DNA from: Amycolatopsis sp. DSM 110486
GTDB taxonomy: Bacteria > Actinomycetota > Actinomycetes > Mycobacteriales > Pseudonocardiaceae
Assembly: GCF_019468465.1 (NCBI RefSeq)
Contig: NZ_CP080519.1
Span: 7,061,001-7,125,000, forward strand
Direction: 5' to 3'
DNA length: 64,000 nucleotides
In this document: positions 33,359 through 41,679 of the stretch, piece by piece
Layout of the letters: each line of letters opens with the position of its first letter
Position numbering within the stretch: position 1 is the first letter of the stretch
Position numbers and translations under genes: made by a program
The notes under the pieces: model-generated
Seen by the model: the letters and a program-made list of their open reading frames with translations, nothing else
What the model was told of the DNA's origin: nothing
Databases searched by the model: none

Positions 33359-33832
33359 TCACCGGTCGTCCAGGTTGCCCTGGACGTCGAAGTAGAGCTG
33401 CGAGAGCGCGGGCAGCAGCTGGTCGCGCATCTCGGAGGTGAGGCCCGCGGTCAGCTCGGCCGCGAACTTGTCGAGGGTGCGCCGGGCGGTGTCCCGCGCG
33501 TTGACGCCCTTGGTGGTGAGCTCGAGTTGCATCGTGCGCCGGCTCGTGGCCGAGGGGCGGCGCGAGAGTAAGCCCTGGTTCACCATCTTGTCGACGCTTT
33601 CGGACATCGTCGACGGATTGCGGTGCGCGAGCTTGCACAGCGCCGTGAGCGACGTGTGGCCGCTCCCGACCCTCGAGAGGATCCGGTACTGCCGGATGGT
33701 GAGCGGCAGCTCGAGCTCGGCGAGCAGCTCCGTCTGGAGCCGGGTCAAGCGCCCGCCCAGTGCCAGCAAGACCTCGCCGAGGCCCGCTTCCGGGCCCAGC
33801 TCGTCGAAGGTCTCAGTGTCGTTGGTGGTCAT
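33359..33832 (-). CDS. MarR-family regulator
   Basis: A 157-residue MarR protein: helical N-terminus, the winged helix HTSLTALCKLAHRNPSTMSESVDKMVNQG at about residues 60-88, and a wing followed by a C-terminal dimer helix. One Cys lies in the DNA-binding domain, not at an OhrR position. The start is ATG 33832. It is divergent from the Rieske oxygenase, so it probably represses it and responds to an aromatic or phenolic ligand. The operator is expected in 33833-34021, where GTAC-rich short symmetries occur but none is decisive. Confidence 0.85.
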   Translation of the reverse strand: MTTNDTETFDELGPEAGLGEVLLALGGRLTRLQTELLAELELPLTIRQYRILSRVGSGHTSLTALCKLAHRNPSTMSESVDKMVNQGLLSRRPSATSRRTMQLELTTKGVNARDTARRTLDKFAAELTAGLTSEMRDQLLPALSQLYFDVQGNLDDR

Positions 33833-34021
33833 TTTGGTCCCCGTACGTTCCGGTACCCGAAATAACGATGCCGCCGACTGTACGTCCGCCCCCGCGCTGT
33901 GGGAAGGGGTGATTTCGTGACGATGAGAGTCTTTCAGTGGGTGAAAACCCGGATGGTCCCCGGCGCACCGCGGGTGAGAGCTTCGGAAGCCGACCCCGAC
34001 CGAAGGAGCTCTGAGGCGTCG

Positions 34022-35071
34022 ATGGCAGCGTTTGCCCGAAACCAGTGGTATGTCGCCGCATACGGTCGCGAAGTGGGCCGGGAGCTGTTCTCCCGGACCG
34101 TGCTCGGCGAGCCGATCGTCTTCTACCGCACCGAATCCGGCGACGTCGTCGCTCTGGCCGACCGCTGCGTGCACCGCCGCTACCCGCTCTCGGAGAGCCG
34201 GCTCGACGGCGACAAGATCGTCTGCGGCTACCACGGCTTCACCTACGACAGCGCCGGCTCGTGCGTGTTCGTCCCCGGCCAGGCACGGATTCCGCGCACC
34301 GCACGGGTTCCGTCCTACCCGGTGGTGGAGCAGGACTCGTTCGTATGGGTCTGGATCGGCGAGCGCGAGCTGGCCGACGAGTCCACCATCCCGCGAGCCC
34401 CGTGGCTCGCGGACCCGGCCTACACCAGCGTGAGCGGCATGGAACCACTCGCCGCGCGTTACGAGCTGCTGGTGGACAACCTGCTCGACCTGTCGCACGA
34501 GACTTACCTGCACGGCGGCTACATCGGCACGCCGGAGGTCGCGAACACGCCGATCACCACGGAGGTCGACGAGGACCGCGGCATCATCTACGTCAGCCGC
34601 CACATGGCCGACGCCGAGTGCCCGTCGTTCTACGCCAAGTCCACGGGCATCGAAGGCCGGATCACGCGCTGGCAGGACATCGAGTACCACCCGCCGTGCC
34701 TGTACCTGCTGCACAGCCGTATCGCGCCCGTCGGTGTGCTGCCGAACTCCGACGGCACCGACCCCGACGGCTTCCACGTCGAGGTCGTCTACGCGATCAC
34801 TCCGGAGACCGAGCACAGCACCCACGACTTCTGGGCCGTGGCAAGGGACTTCGCGCTCGACGACGCCAGTGTGTCCGATTTCCTCGCGGAGAACAACCGC
34901 ACGGTCGTGCTGCAGGACGTGCGGGCGCTCGACATCCTCGAACGCGTCATCGAGGCCGAGCCCGAGGGGTACCAGGAGCTTTCGGTCAACATCGACACGG
35001 GCGGGCTGGCGGCGCGCCGCATCCTCAAGAAGATGGCGGCCGGCGAGAGCGCGCAGGTCGTGTCGTCGTGA
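34022..35071 (+). CDS. VanA-like Rieske oxygenase subunit
   Basis: A 349-residue ring-hydroxylating or O-demethylating oxygenase. The Rieske cluster motif is CVH at ~55 and CGYH 17 residues later. The mononuclear iron ligands are in DLSHETYLH (two His), with the distal Asp in the C-terminal domain. The closest group is VanA (vanillate demethylase), Rieske proteins that use a VanB-type reductase, which is encoded downstream. The ATG at 34022 is chosen over a longer open frame because MAAFARNQWYVAA is the family's normal start. The substrate is unknown. Confidence 0.9.
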   Translation: MAAFARNQWYVAAYGREVGRELFSRTVLGEPIVFYRTESGDVVALADRCVHRRYPLSESRLDGDKIVCGYHGFTYDSAGSCVFVPGQARIPRTARVPSYPVVEQDSFVWVWIGERELADESTIPRAPWLADPAYTSVSGMEPLAARYELLVDNLLDLSHETYLHGGYIGTPEVANTPITTEVDEDRGIIYVSRHMADAECPSFYAKSTGIEGRITRWQDIEYHPPCLYLLHSRIAPVGVLPNSDGTDPDGFHVEVVYAITPETEHSTHDFWAVARDFALDDASVSDFLAENNRTVVLQDVRALDILERVIEAEPEGYQELSVNIDTGGLAARRILKKMAAGESAQVVSS

Positions 35072-35283
35072 GCGAGCGCGTGGCGATGCTGCGGGGCGAA
35101 AACGTGGTGCGCATCCACTGGAAGCTCGGCACGGACGTGCTCGTCGGCGTTTGTCACTGCGGGGCCGAGCACGAGTCGGAGGACCCGGTCGAGTTGTGGG
35201 ACTGGCTGCTGGCCCACCCCGTCGGGCACGGCGGTCCGTCGGTGCCGGTGGTCCCGCCTGAGCGCGTGGCCGTCGCTGTCTGA
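35068..35283 (+). CDS. unrecognised 71-residue protein between oxygenase and reductase
   Basis: GTG 35068 overlaps the oxygenase stop by 4 bp, and the ORF ends 21 bp before the reductase start, so it fits the operon tightly. The middle has CHCG at ~29-32, then a WDWLLAHPVGH segment. Two Cys and several His could form a small metal site. I do not recognise a family. Position suggests an accessory or assembly role for the Rieske system, but this is inference. Confidence 0.6.
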   Translation: MSERVAMLRGENVVRIHWKLGTDVLVGVCHCGAEHESEDPVELWDWLLAHPVGHGGPSVPVVPPERVAVAV

Positions 35284-35304
35284 GCGGTTTTGGAGGAGGA
35301 GACG

Positions 35305-36246
35305 ATGAGCGTCCTGGCCACGGAGCTGGAGCTCGACGTGGTGCTGGCGGCCCCGGAACGGCTGGCCGACGGCGTCGTCCGGCTGACCCTGCGCGACCCG
35401 GCCGGCGCGGCGATGCCGGCGTGGGAGCCGGGTGCGCACGTGGACCTCGTGCTGGGCCCGGATCTCGTGCGGCAGTACTCGCTGTGCGGTGATCCGGCCG
35501 ACCGGTCGGTGCTGCAGGTGGCCGTGCTGCACGAGCCGTCCGGACGCGGGGGCTCGGCGCACGTCCACGGACTGACCGGTGGCGAGCGGCTGCGCGTGCG
35601 CGGCCCGCGCAACCACTTCGGGATGGTGCCTTCGCCGCGCTACTTGTTCGTGGCGGGTGGCATCGGCATCACGCCGCTCGTGCCGATGCTGGCCGCGGCC
35701 GAGGCGGCGGGCGCCGAGTGGCGCCTGCTCTACGGCGGCCGCACGCGGGCGTCGATGGCCTTCGCCGCGGAACTGGGCGAACGCTACGGCGAACGCGTGG
35801 AGCTCGTGCCGCAGGACGAGCGCGGACTGCTAGACCTCGACGCGGCGCTGGCCGCGGCACCGGGCGCGGCCGTCTACTGCTGCGGCCCGGAACCGTTGCT
35901 GGCGGCCGTCGAGCAGCGGTGTGCGCCCGATTTGCTGCACATCGAGCGGTTCACGGCGCTCCCCGACACCGGTCCGCGCGACGCCTTCGAGATCGAGCTC
36001 GCCCAGTCGGGCCGGACGTTGGCGGTACCGGCGGACCGCTCGATCCTGTCGGTGCTCGAAGAGTCCGGCGTGCCCGTGTTGTCCTCCTGCCAGGAAGGTA
36101 CGTGCGGCACGTGCGAGACCGGCGTGCTCGCGGGGGTGCCGGACCACCGCGACTCCGTGCTCACCGGCCCGGAGCGCGAGGCGGGTGACGTGATGATGAT
36201 CTGCGTGTCGCGCTGCGCCGGCGCGCGACTCGTTCTGGATCTGTGA
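35305..36246 (+). CDS. VanB-like ferredoxin/flavin reductase
   Basis: A 313-residue electron-transfer protein. An N-terminal FAD/FMN-binding domain (RQYSLCGDP) comes first, then an NAD-binding domain (VAGGIGITPLVPML) and a C-terminal plant-type 2Fe-2S domain with CxxxxCxxC in SSCQEGTCGTCETG, plus a fourth Cys near the end. It should pass electrons from NADH to the Rieske oxygenase. The start ATG 35305 follows GGAGGAGG. It is the third gene of the oxygenase operon. Confidence 0.9.
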   Translation: MSVLATELELDVVLAAPERLADGVVRLTLRDPAGAAMPAWEPGAHVDLVLGPDLVRQYSLCGDPADRSVLQVAVLHEPSGRGGSAHVHGLTGGERLRVRGPRNHFGMVPSPRYLFVAGGIGITPLVPMLAAAEAAGAEWRLLYGGRTRASMAFAAELGERYGERVELVPQDERGLLDLDAALAAAPGAAVYCCGPEPLLAAVEQRCAPDLLHIERFTALPDTGPRDAFEIELAQSGRTLAVPADRSILSVLEESGVPVLSSCQEGTCGTCETGVLAGVPDHRDSVLTGPEREAGDVMMICVSRCAGARLVLDL

Positions 36247-36267
36247 ATCCGCGGGTAGCGTGAGGCG

Positions 36268-37062
36268 ATGACCCGGCAAGCCCCGGCGACGGGCACCTCC
36301 GTGACCAGCAAGGTGCTGGCGCTGCTCGAGGCTTTCACCCCGGACGCCGCGGACCTCAGCCTCAGCGAGCTGGCCCGGCGTTCCGGCGTCTCCCTCGCGA
36401 CCGCGCACCGGCGCGCGGCCGAGCTCGTCGAGTGGGGTGCGCTGGAACGCGACGCGGCTGGGCGCTACCGCATCGGGCTGCGGCTGTGGGAGGTCGCGTC
36501 GCTCGCTCCGCGCGGGCTCGGCTTGCGCGACGCGGCGATGCCGTTCCTGGAGGACCTGTACGAGGTCACGCACGAGAACGTCCAGCTCGCCGTGCGCGAG
36601 GGCCTGGAGGTCGTGTTCGTCGAACGCATCGCCGGGCGCGACGCCGTGCCGGTCTGGACCCGCGTCGGCGGCCGGTTCGCCTTGCACGCCACGGGCGTCG
36701 GCCTCGTCCTGCTCGCCCACGCGCCCGCGGCCGTGCAGGAAGAAGTGCTCGGAGCGCCCCTGCACAGCTACACGCCGAAGACGGTCTGCGACCCGATTCG
36801 GCTGCGCCGCACGCTCGCCGAGGTCCGCAAGCTCGGCTACTCCGTCAGCGACGGCCAGGTGACCGTCGACGCCCTCTCCGTCGGCGCCCCGGTCTTCACC
36901 GCCGACGGCACGGTCGCGGCGGCAGTGTCCCTTGTGGTGCGTGCCGGCAGCACGCAGCCGGGAGCGTTGGCGCCCGTGGTGATGGCGGCCGCGCGCGGCA
37001 TCTGCCGGGCACTGGCGGGCGGGCCGGCGCGGGTGTTCCCGGCCGGCCGCACCCGCCCGTGA
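36268..37062 (+). CDS. IclR-family regulator
   Basis: A 264-residue IclR protein: an N-terminal winged helix with LSLSELARRSGVSLATAHRRAAEL, then the effector domain (LRDAAMPFLEDLYEVTHENVQLAV). It follows the reductase by 21 bp on the same strand and is probably co-transcribed, giving the oxygenase operon a second regulator besides MarR. IclR proteins often sense aromatic or carboxylate ligands. Convergent with the membrane-linked sigma partner. Confidence 0.87.
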   Translation: MTRQAPATGTSVTSKVLALLEAFTPDAADLSLSELARRSGVSLATAHRRAAELVEWGALERDAAGRYRIGLRLWEVASLAPRGLGLRDAAMPFLEDLYEVTHENVQLAVREGLEVVFVERIAGRDAVPVWTRVGGRFALHATGVGLVLLAHAPAAVQEEVLGAPLHSYTPKTVCDPIRLRRTLAEVRKLGYSVSDGQVTVDALSVGAPVFTADGTVAAAVSLVVRAGSTQPGALAPVVMAAARGICRALAGGPARVFPAGRTRP

Positions 37063-37063
37063 C

Positions 37064-37960
37064 CTACTGCGGCGGAATGTCCGTCCAGCCCGCGTCGACG
37101 CGGGCGGTGCCGGGCGGCGCGATGAGGTACTGCGCGCCGTCGGCGGTGACGTAGACGGAAGTGGCGTTGACGCGACCCGTGGCGGGGTCGACGACGAGGC
37201 GCAGGCCGTCCGGCGGAATCGTCAGGCCCTGCCCGCCCGGCACGGCGCCGAGCGTGCCGACACCCGGGTACTCGGAGATCGCCCGGAACGCCGCGGCCCG
37301 CACCGCCGGCGGCGCCGGCAGCGTGGACACCAGCGAGACCAGCGACTCGAACGTCGCCCGGTCCCGCTCGGCGGCCGTGAACGGGCCGCCGCTCGTCCGT
37401 GCGGCGCTGTGCGTCTCGGCCTCGGCGATCCACGCCTTGAGCGCCGCCGGGTCGGTGGGCAGAGCGCGCAGCTGGGCGTAGGTCAGGTGCACGCCCACGA
37501 GCGAGAACGGCTGCGAGCCGGGCATCGGCATCGCCTTCCCGCCGGTCTTCGCGCCGCGGAACCACCAGTGCCCGTCGGGCTTGACCCAGTAGTCCGTGAC
37601 GGCCGCGCCCGGGCCGGTCTCGGTGATCGTCACGTGCCAGTAGGTGCCCGTCGCGTCGGGCGAGCGCTCGGCGACGGTCGCGGCGGCGAGCAGCACCTGC
37701 GGCCCGGACTGGACAACGGGCGGCGCGGCGGGCGGGGCCGGGGCCGCGCTGAACACCGCGACAGCGACGGCCGCGGCCGCGATGGCGCCGGTCCCTCCGG
37801 CCAGCCACGCCGCGCGCAGCCCCCGGACCGGCCTCGCGGTGAGGCCGCGGGCGGGCTTGCCGGCGATCCGCTCCTGCAGCCGGCGGCGGCTCTGCGCCAC
37901 GGCGGCGGGCGTCGGGTCGTCGGCGGCGAGCAGCATTTCGAGCTTCTGCAGGTCATTCAT
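37064..37960 (-). CDS. CU044_5270-like membrane protein, sigma-factor partner
   Basis: A 298-residue protein with a cytoplasmic N-terminus, one membrane segment near residues 50-75 (AAWLAGGTGAIAAAAVAVAVF region), and an extracytoplasmic domain with WHVTITETG and WWFRG segments typical of CU044_5270-family proteins that accompany ECF sigma factors. It may act as an anti-sigma or surface sensor. The ATG at 37960 overlaps the sigma stop (ATGAATGA), the normal arrangement. Because of the sigma lesion, the two now also share one continuous frame. Confidence 0.8.
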   Translation of the reverse strand: MNDLQKLEMLLAADDPTPAAVAQSRRRLQERIAGKPARGLTARPVRGLRAAWLAGGTGAIAAAAVAVAVFSAAPAPPAAPPVVQSGPQVLLAAATVAERSPDATGTYWHVTITETGPGAAVTDYWVKPDGHWWFRGAKTGGKAMPMPGSQPFSLVGVHLTYAQLRALPTDPAALKAWIAEAETHSAARTSGGPFTAAERDRATFESLVSLVSTLPAPPAVRAAAFRAISEYPGVGTLGAVPGGQGLTIPPDGLRLVVDPATGRVNATSVYVTADGAQYLIAPPGTARVDAGWTDIPPQ

Positions 37961-38521
37961 CGCGAGCCTCCTGGGCCAGGATCGGAGCGAGCTTCTGACG
38001 GGCGCGGTGCAGCCGGGAGCCGACCGTGCCGGAGGAGATGCCGAGGGCCAGGGCCACCGAGGCCGCTTTTCAATGGCTCCGTCGAGTTGCGCGAGCGCCA
38101 CGAGCAGCAGCACGTCGCGTTCGCCGCGTGGGAGCTTCGCCAGCGCGGCCGCGAGCGTGCCACGCGCGGCGATCGCCGTGACCACACGGCTTTCGTGGCC
38201 CTCACCGGGCTCTGGCGCGACCCCCAGCCGCGTCAGGGCCCGGTAGTGGCGCGCTTCCTTGCGGTGGTGCCCCGCCACCAGGTTCGTGGCGATCCCGAAC
38301 AACCACGGCCGCAGCTCGCCGCGCGCGGCGTCGAACTTCTGCCGCCGATCGAACGCGATCAGGAACGTCTCCGCCGTGACGTCCTCGGCGTCGCGCGAAT
38401 CGAGCCGCGCCGCGACGTAGCGGTGGACGGCGGGGTAGTAGCGGTCGTGCACCTCGGTGAACGCCTCGGGTTCCAGCCGGAACCGCGCGGCCAGTTCGGC
38501 GTCACCCACCGATGCGGTCAT
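37953..38521 (-). pseudogene. ECF sigma factor with a frame-breaking insertion
   Basis: Region 2 is intact (YYPAVHRYVAARLDSRDAEDVTAETFLIAFDR). Region 4 (ASVALALGISSGTVGSRLHRARQKL) lies in another frame and ends at 37953. Between them, after LAQLD, 17 bp at 38064-38080 sit where a single codon is expected (LDY-ASVALALGI), a net +14 bp. Read straight through, the frame continues into the downstream membrane gene and predicts a 485-residue fusion without region 4. The sigma factor is probably inactive unless the sequence is wrong. A 17-bp change is unlikely to be a simple sequencing error. Confidence 0.75.
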
Positions 38522-38664
38522 GTCTCTGCCTCGCTCACGCGGGTTTCCTCCCAGTCGGGGACAGCTTTCACCACGTCTTCGCCGCAGCGGGGAAACTTCT
38601 TCCCGAACGGGCGAGGAAAGTCAAACCGGTGCTGGTCAGCCGCGACGCGGCCTACGATCGGCGC

Positions 38665-39747
38665 GTGGAGCTTCCCGTGATGCCGCCGGTGCGGCCGATG
38701 CTCGCCAAGGCCGTGCACGAGGTCCCCAGGACCGAGGGGCTCTGGTTCGAGCCCAAGTGGGACGGGTTCCGCTGCGTCGTGTTCCGCGACGGAGCCGAGG
38801 TGGAGCTGGGCTCGCGCAACGACCGCCCGCTCACGCGCTACTTCCCCGAGCTGGTCGAGCTACTGGGCGACGCGCTGCCGGAGAAGTGCGTGGTCGACGG
38901 CGAGATCGTGCTGGTCACGCCGCGGGGCCTGGACTTCGAGTCGCTGCAGCTGCGGCTGCACCCGGCCGCGAGCCGCGTGCGGAAGCTGGCCGAGGAGACG
39001 CCGGCGAGCTTCGTGGCGTTCGACCTGCTGGCCTTGGGCGACCGCGACCTCACGGCCGAGCCGTTCAGCACGCGCCGGCGGATCCTGGAAGACCTGCTCG
39101 GCGACAACCCGAGCGGCGGCCTGCAGCGCGTCCACCTGACCCCGCTGACCACGGATCCGGACACGGCCGAGGACTGGTTCACCCGCTTCGAGGGCGCGGG
39201 CTTCGACGGCGTGATGGCCAAGCCCGCCGATCAGCCGTACGAGCAGGACAAGCGCGTGATGTGGAAGGTCAAGCACGAGCGCACGGCCGACTGCGTCGTC
39301 GCCGGGTTCCGCTGGCACAAGGACGGCCAGGGCGTCGGCTCGCTGCTGCTCGGCTTGTTCGACGACGCCGGCGCGTTGCACCACGTCGGCGTGGCCAGCA
39401 GCTTCACGGCCAAAAGGCGCCGTGAGCTGGTCGACGAGCTGGCGCCCCTGCGGGAGAACGCGCTGGAAGGCCACCCGTGGCGCACCTGGGCCGAGTACGA
39501 GCCCGAGCCCGGCCGGCGGCCCGGCGCGAACAGTCGCTGGGCGCCGCAGAAGGACCTGTCGTGGGAGGCCGTGCGGCCCGAGTGGGTCGCGGAGGTGCGC
39601 TACGAGCACCTGCAGGGCGGCCGGTTCCGCCACGGCGGGCGGCTCGTGCGCTTCCGCCCCGACCGCGAGCCGGCGTCGTGCACATACGCGCAGCTGGAGG
39701 AAGCGCCGCCGGCCGAGCTGGCGACGTTGTTCGGGGAGGCGAGATGA
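38665..39747 (+). CDS. ligC: ATP-dependent DNA ligase, LigC type
   Basis: A 360-residue ligase. The catalytic lysine is in FEPKWDGFR (motif KxDG) at about residue 31. Motif III is around the SFVAFDLLAL segment, motif IV is EGAGFDGVMAKP, and motif V is MWKVKHERTADCVV. An OB-fold C-terminal domain follows. GTG 38665 gives the normal LigC opening (VELPVMPPVRPMLA). It overlaps the polymerase-like gene by 4 bp. In mycobacteria LigC works with a stand-alone primase-polymerase in base-excision and break repair. It is divergent from the sigma gene. Confidence 0.92.
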   Translation: MELPVMPPVRPMLAKAVHEVPRTEGLWFEPKWDGFRCVVFRDGAEVELGSRNDRPLTRYFPELVELLGDALPEKCVVDGEIVLVTPRGLDFESLQLRLHPAASRVRKLAEETPASFVAFDLLALGDRDLTAEPFSTRRRILEDLLGDNPSGGLQRVHLTPLTTDPDTAEDWFTRFEGAGFDGVMAKPADQPYEQDKRVMWKVKHERTADCVVAGFRWHKDGQGVGSLLLGLFDDAGALHHVGVASSFTAKRRRELVDELAPLRENALEGHPWRTWAEYEPEPGRRPGANSRWAPQKDLSWEAVRPEWVAEVRYEHLQGGRFRHGGRLVRFRPDREPASCTYAQLEEAPPAELATLFGEAR

Positions 39748-40745
39748 GCGGGGTGGCCCTGGAGCTCGACGGCGTCGAGCTGACGATCTCCAGCCCGGAC
39801 AAGGTGTACTTCCCCGAGCGCGGCGAGACGAAGCTCGACCTCGTGCGCTACTACCAGGCCGTGGCCGGCCCGCTGCTCGACCGCCTCGGCGGCCGGCCTC
39901 TGCTGCTGGAGCGCTACCCGGACGGGGCCGGCGGCAAAAGCTGGTTTCAGAAGCGCGTGCCCAAGACCGCGCCCGAGTGGCTCACCACCACCGTCGTCTC
40001 CACGCCCAACGGCACCACCAGCGACGCCCTCGTGGCCGCCGACCTCGCCCACGTGCTGTGGGCCGTGAACCAGGGCTGCCTCGGTTTCCACGTGTGGCCG
40101 AACCGCGCCGCGTCCCTCGACATCGCCGACGAGCTGCGCATCGACCTCGACCCGTCGCCCGGCATCGGCTTCCCGCAGCTGCGCGACGCGGCGGTGCTCG
40201 TGCGCGAGTTCCTGACAGGGCTGGGCATCGAGGTCCACGTGAAGACCTCCGGCTCGCGCGGCCTGCACCTCTACGCCATCCTCGAACCCCGCTGGGACGG
40301 CTACCAGGTGCGCGCAGCCGCCGTCGCCCTCGCGCGAGCCCTCGAACGTCGCCACCCGGACCTCATCACGGCCCAGTGGTGGAAGGAGGAACGCGGCGCG
40401 CGCGTCTTCGTCGACTTCAACCAGAACGCCCCGCACAAGACGGTTTTCGGCGCGTGGTGCGTCCGCCCGCGGGTCGGCGGCCAGGTCTCCACGCCGATCT
40501 CGTGGGACGGCCTCGCCACCGTCGTCCCGGACACGCTGACCCTGACTTCTGTGCCCGCCCTCGTGGCCCAGCACGGCGACCCGTGGGCCGGTGCGAACGA
40601 CCGGCCGCAGTCGATCGAGCCGCTGCTGGAGCTGTCCCGCTCGGACCTCGCGTCGGGCCTCATGGACGCTCCCTGGCCGCCGGTGTACCCGAAGATGCCG
40701 GGCGAGCCGCCCCGCGTGGCGCCGAGCCGCGCGAAGAAGACCTGA
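39744..40745 (+). CDS. LigD-polymerase-domain-like primase-polymerase
   Basis: A 333-residue archaeo-eukaryotic-primase-like polymerase of the LigD PolDom group, as a separate protein. The catalytic acidic pair is in RIDLDPSPG, and the HVKTSGSRGLHLY stretch binds the nucleotide; SPDKVYFPE is the usual N-terminus. It should fill gaps with ribo- or deoxynucleotides before ligation by LigC, with which it is coupled. The ATG at 39744 overlaps the ligase stop by 4 bp. No nuclease or Ku gene lies nearby. Confidence 0.9.
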   Translation: MSGVALELDGVELTISSPDKVYFPERGETKLDLVRYYQAVAGPLLDRLGGRPLLLERYPDGAGGKSWFQKRVPKTAPEWLTTTVVSTPNGTTSDALVAADLAHVLWAVNQGCLGFHVWPNRAASLDIADELRIDLDPSPGIGFPQLRDAAVLVREFLTGLGIEVHVKTSGSRGLHLYAILEPRWDGYQVRAAAVALARALERRHPDLITAQWWKEERGARVFVDFNQNAPHKTVFGAWCVRPRVGGQVSTPISWDGLATVVPDTLTLTSVPALVAQHGDPWAGANDRPQSIEPLLELSRSDLASGLMDAPWPPVYPKMPGEPPRVAPSRAKKT

Positions 40746-40750
40746 GGCGC

Positions 40751-41194
40751 GTGGACATCGAGCCGTGCGAGACCACCGATCCGGCCTTGCATACCCTCGT
40801 CGCCGCCATGACGGCCGAACTCGTCGCCGTTTACGGTCTGCCGCCGGACGCCCGCCCGTCCCCCCTGCCTCCCCGCACCCACTACCTGATGGGCACCGGC
40901 GACGGCGTCGCCCTCGGCTGCTGCGCAGTTCAGCCCGAGGTCCAGGGCTGGTGCCTGCTCAACCGCATGTACGTCGCTCCGCCGGCTCGCGGGAGCGGGC
41001 TCGCCGCTGCCCTCGTGGCCGCCGCCGAGGACGTGGCCCGCCGGGGCGGCGCCACCGGAATGCGGCTCGAGACGGGCCTGCGGCAACCCGCGGCGATGCG
41101 GCTGTACGCGCGCGAGGGCTACCGGCGCGTCGCCGCGTTCCCGCCGCACGAGAACGACCCGGAGAGCGTCTGTTACCAATCCGGCCAAAAGTAG
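40751..41194 (+). CDS. GNAT-family acetyltransferase
   Basis: A 147-residue GNAT protein. The acetyl-CoA-binding loop is in YVAPPARGSGLAAALVAAAEDVARRGG at about residues 77-103, with the β-bulge motif LNRMYV before it and the final RLYAREGYRRVAAF. The GTG at 40751 is 5 bp after the polymerase stop, so it may share that transcript. The last codons lie in a large inverted repeat that continues past the stop. Substrate unknown. Confidence 0.85.
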   Translation: MDIEPCETTDPALHTLVAAMTAELVAVYGLPPDARPSPLPPRTHYLMGTGDGVALGCCAVQPEVQGWCLLNRMYVAPPARGSGLAAALVAAAEDVARRGGATGMRLETGLRQPAAMRLYAREGYRRVAAFPPHENDPESVCYQSGQK

Positions 41195-41265
41195 GCCGAC
41201 CCCCGCGCGGCAACGTAACCGTTGCCAAGAAGCCATTCGGCCGTGGCTGTGGTCTGATTGGTAAC
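41172..41265. repeat. palindromic element at the end of the GNAT gene
   Basis: GTTACCAATC (41172-41181, inside the GNAT gene) and GATTGGTAAC (41256-41265) are perfect inverted repeats. Inside is a hairpin GGCAACG-TAAC-CGTTGCC at 41209-41226. A related arrangement follows the nitric oxide synthase gene about 3 kb away. It may be a terminator or a small palindromic mobile repeat. Confidence 0.6.
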
Positions 41266-41296
41266 GATCGGCACAGTACGCCAAAGACCTCGCCGC

Positions 41297-41572
41297 TCAC
41301 TCGAACGGCAGGTCGAAGGCCAACTGATCGCCCGCACCCGGCGGTGCGCCCGAGAGGGTCGCCGCACAGTCCGGGCACGGCGTGACATCGCCGGTGCGCG
41401 GGGCCGCGAGGTCGATCGGCGTCCAGGTGCGCGATTCGCGTTCGCCGCAGACGGAGCGGCGGTAGCGCAGGTCGCCGGCGCGGGTCATGAGATGGGCGAC
41501 GGGTGCGTCGTCCGGCAGGGCGCCGACGAGGTACCAGCGGGTCGCGGTGTGGACTGTGGGGATGGTCGCCAT
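41297..41572 (-). CDS. small Cys-containing protein, possibly zinc-ribbon
   Basis: A 91-residue protein of unknown function. A Cys-Gly-Glu in the middle and CPDC further on, about 25 residues later, give three cysteines that could form a zinc-ribbon-like site. There is no signal or membrane segment. The gene lies between the palindromic element and the CobW-type gene on the same strand as the latter. I do not recognise a family. Confidence 0.6.
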   Translation of the reverse strand: MATIPTVHTATRWYLVGALPDDAPVAHLMTRAGDLRYRRSVCGERESRTWTPIDLAAPRTGDVTPCPDCAATLSGAPPGAGDQLAFDLPFE

Positions 41573-41679
41573 GGAACAGTCCTCCTGGGAGGCCGGTTCA
41601 GCTTCATTCCTTCGTCACAGCCATCTTCCGTCGCGGTGCGGCGGAATCCGTGCGTTTCGCGGTGTTCGGCGTGGCGCGG

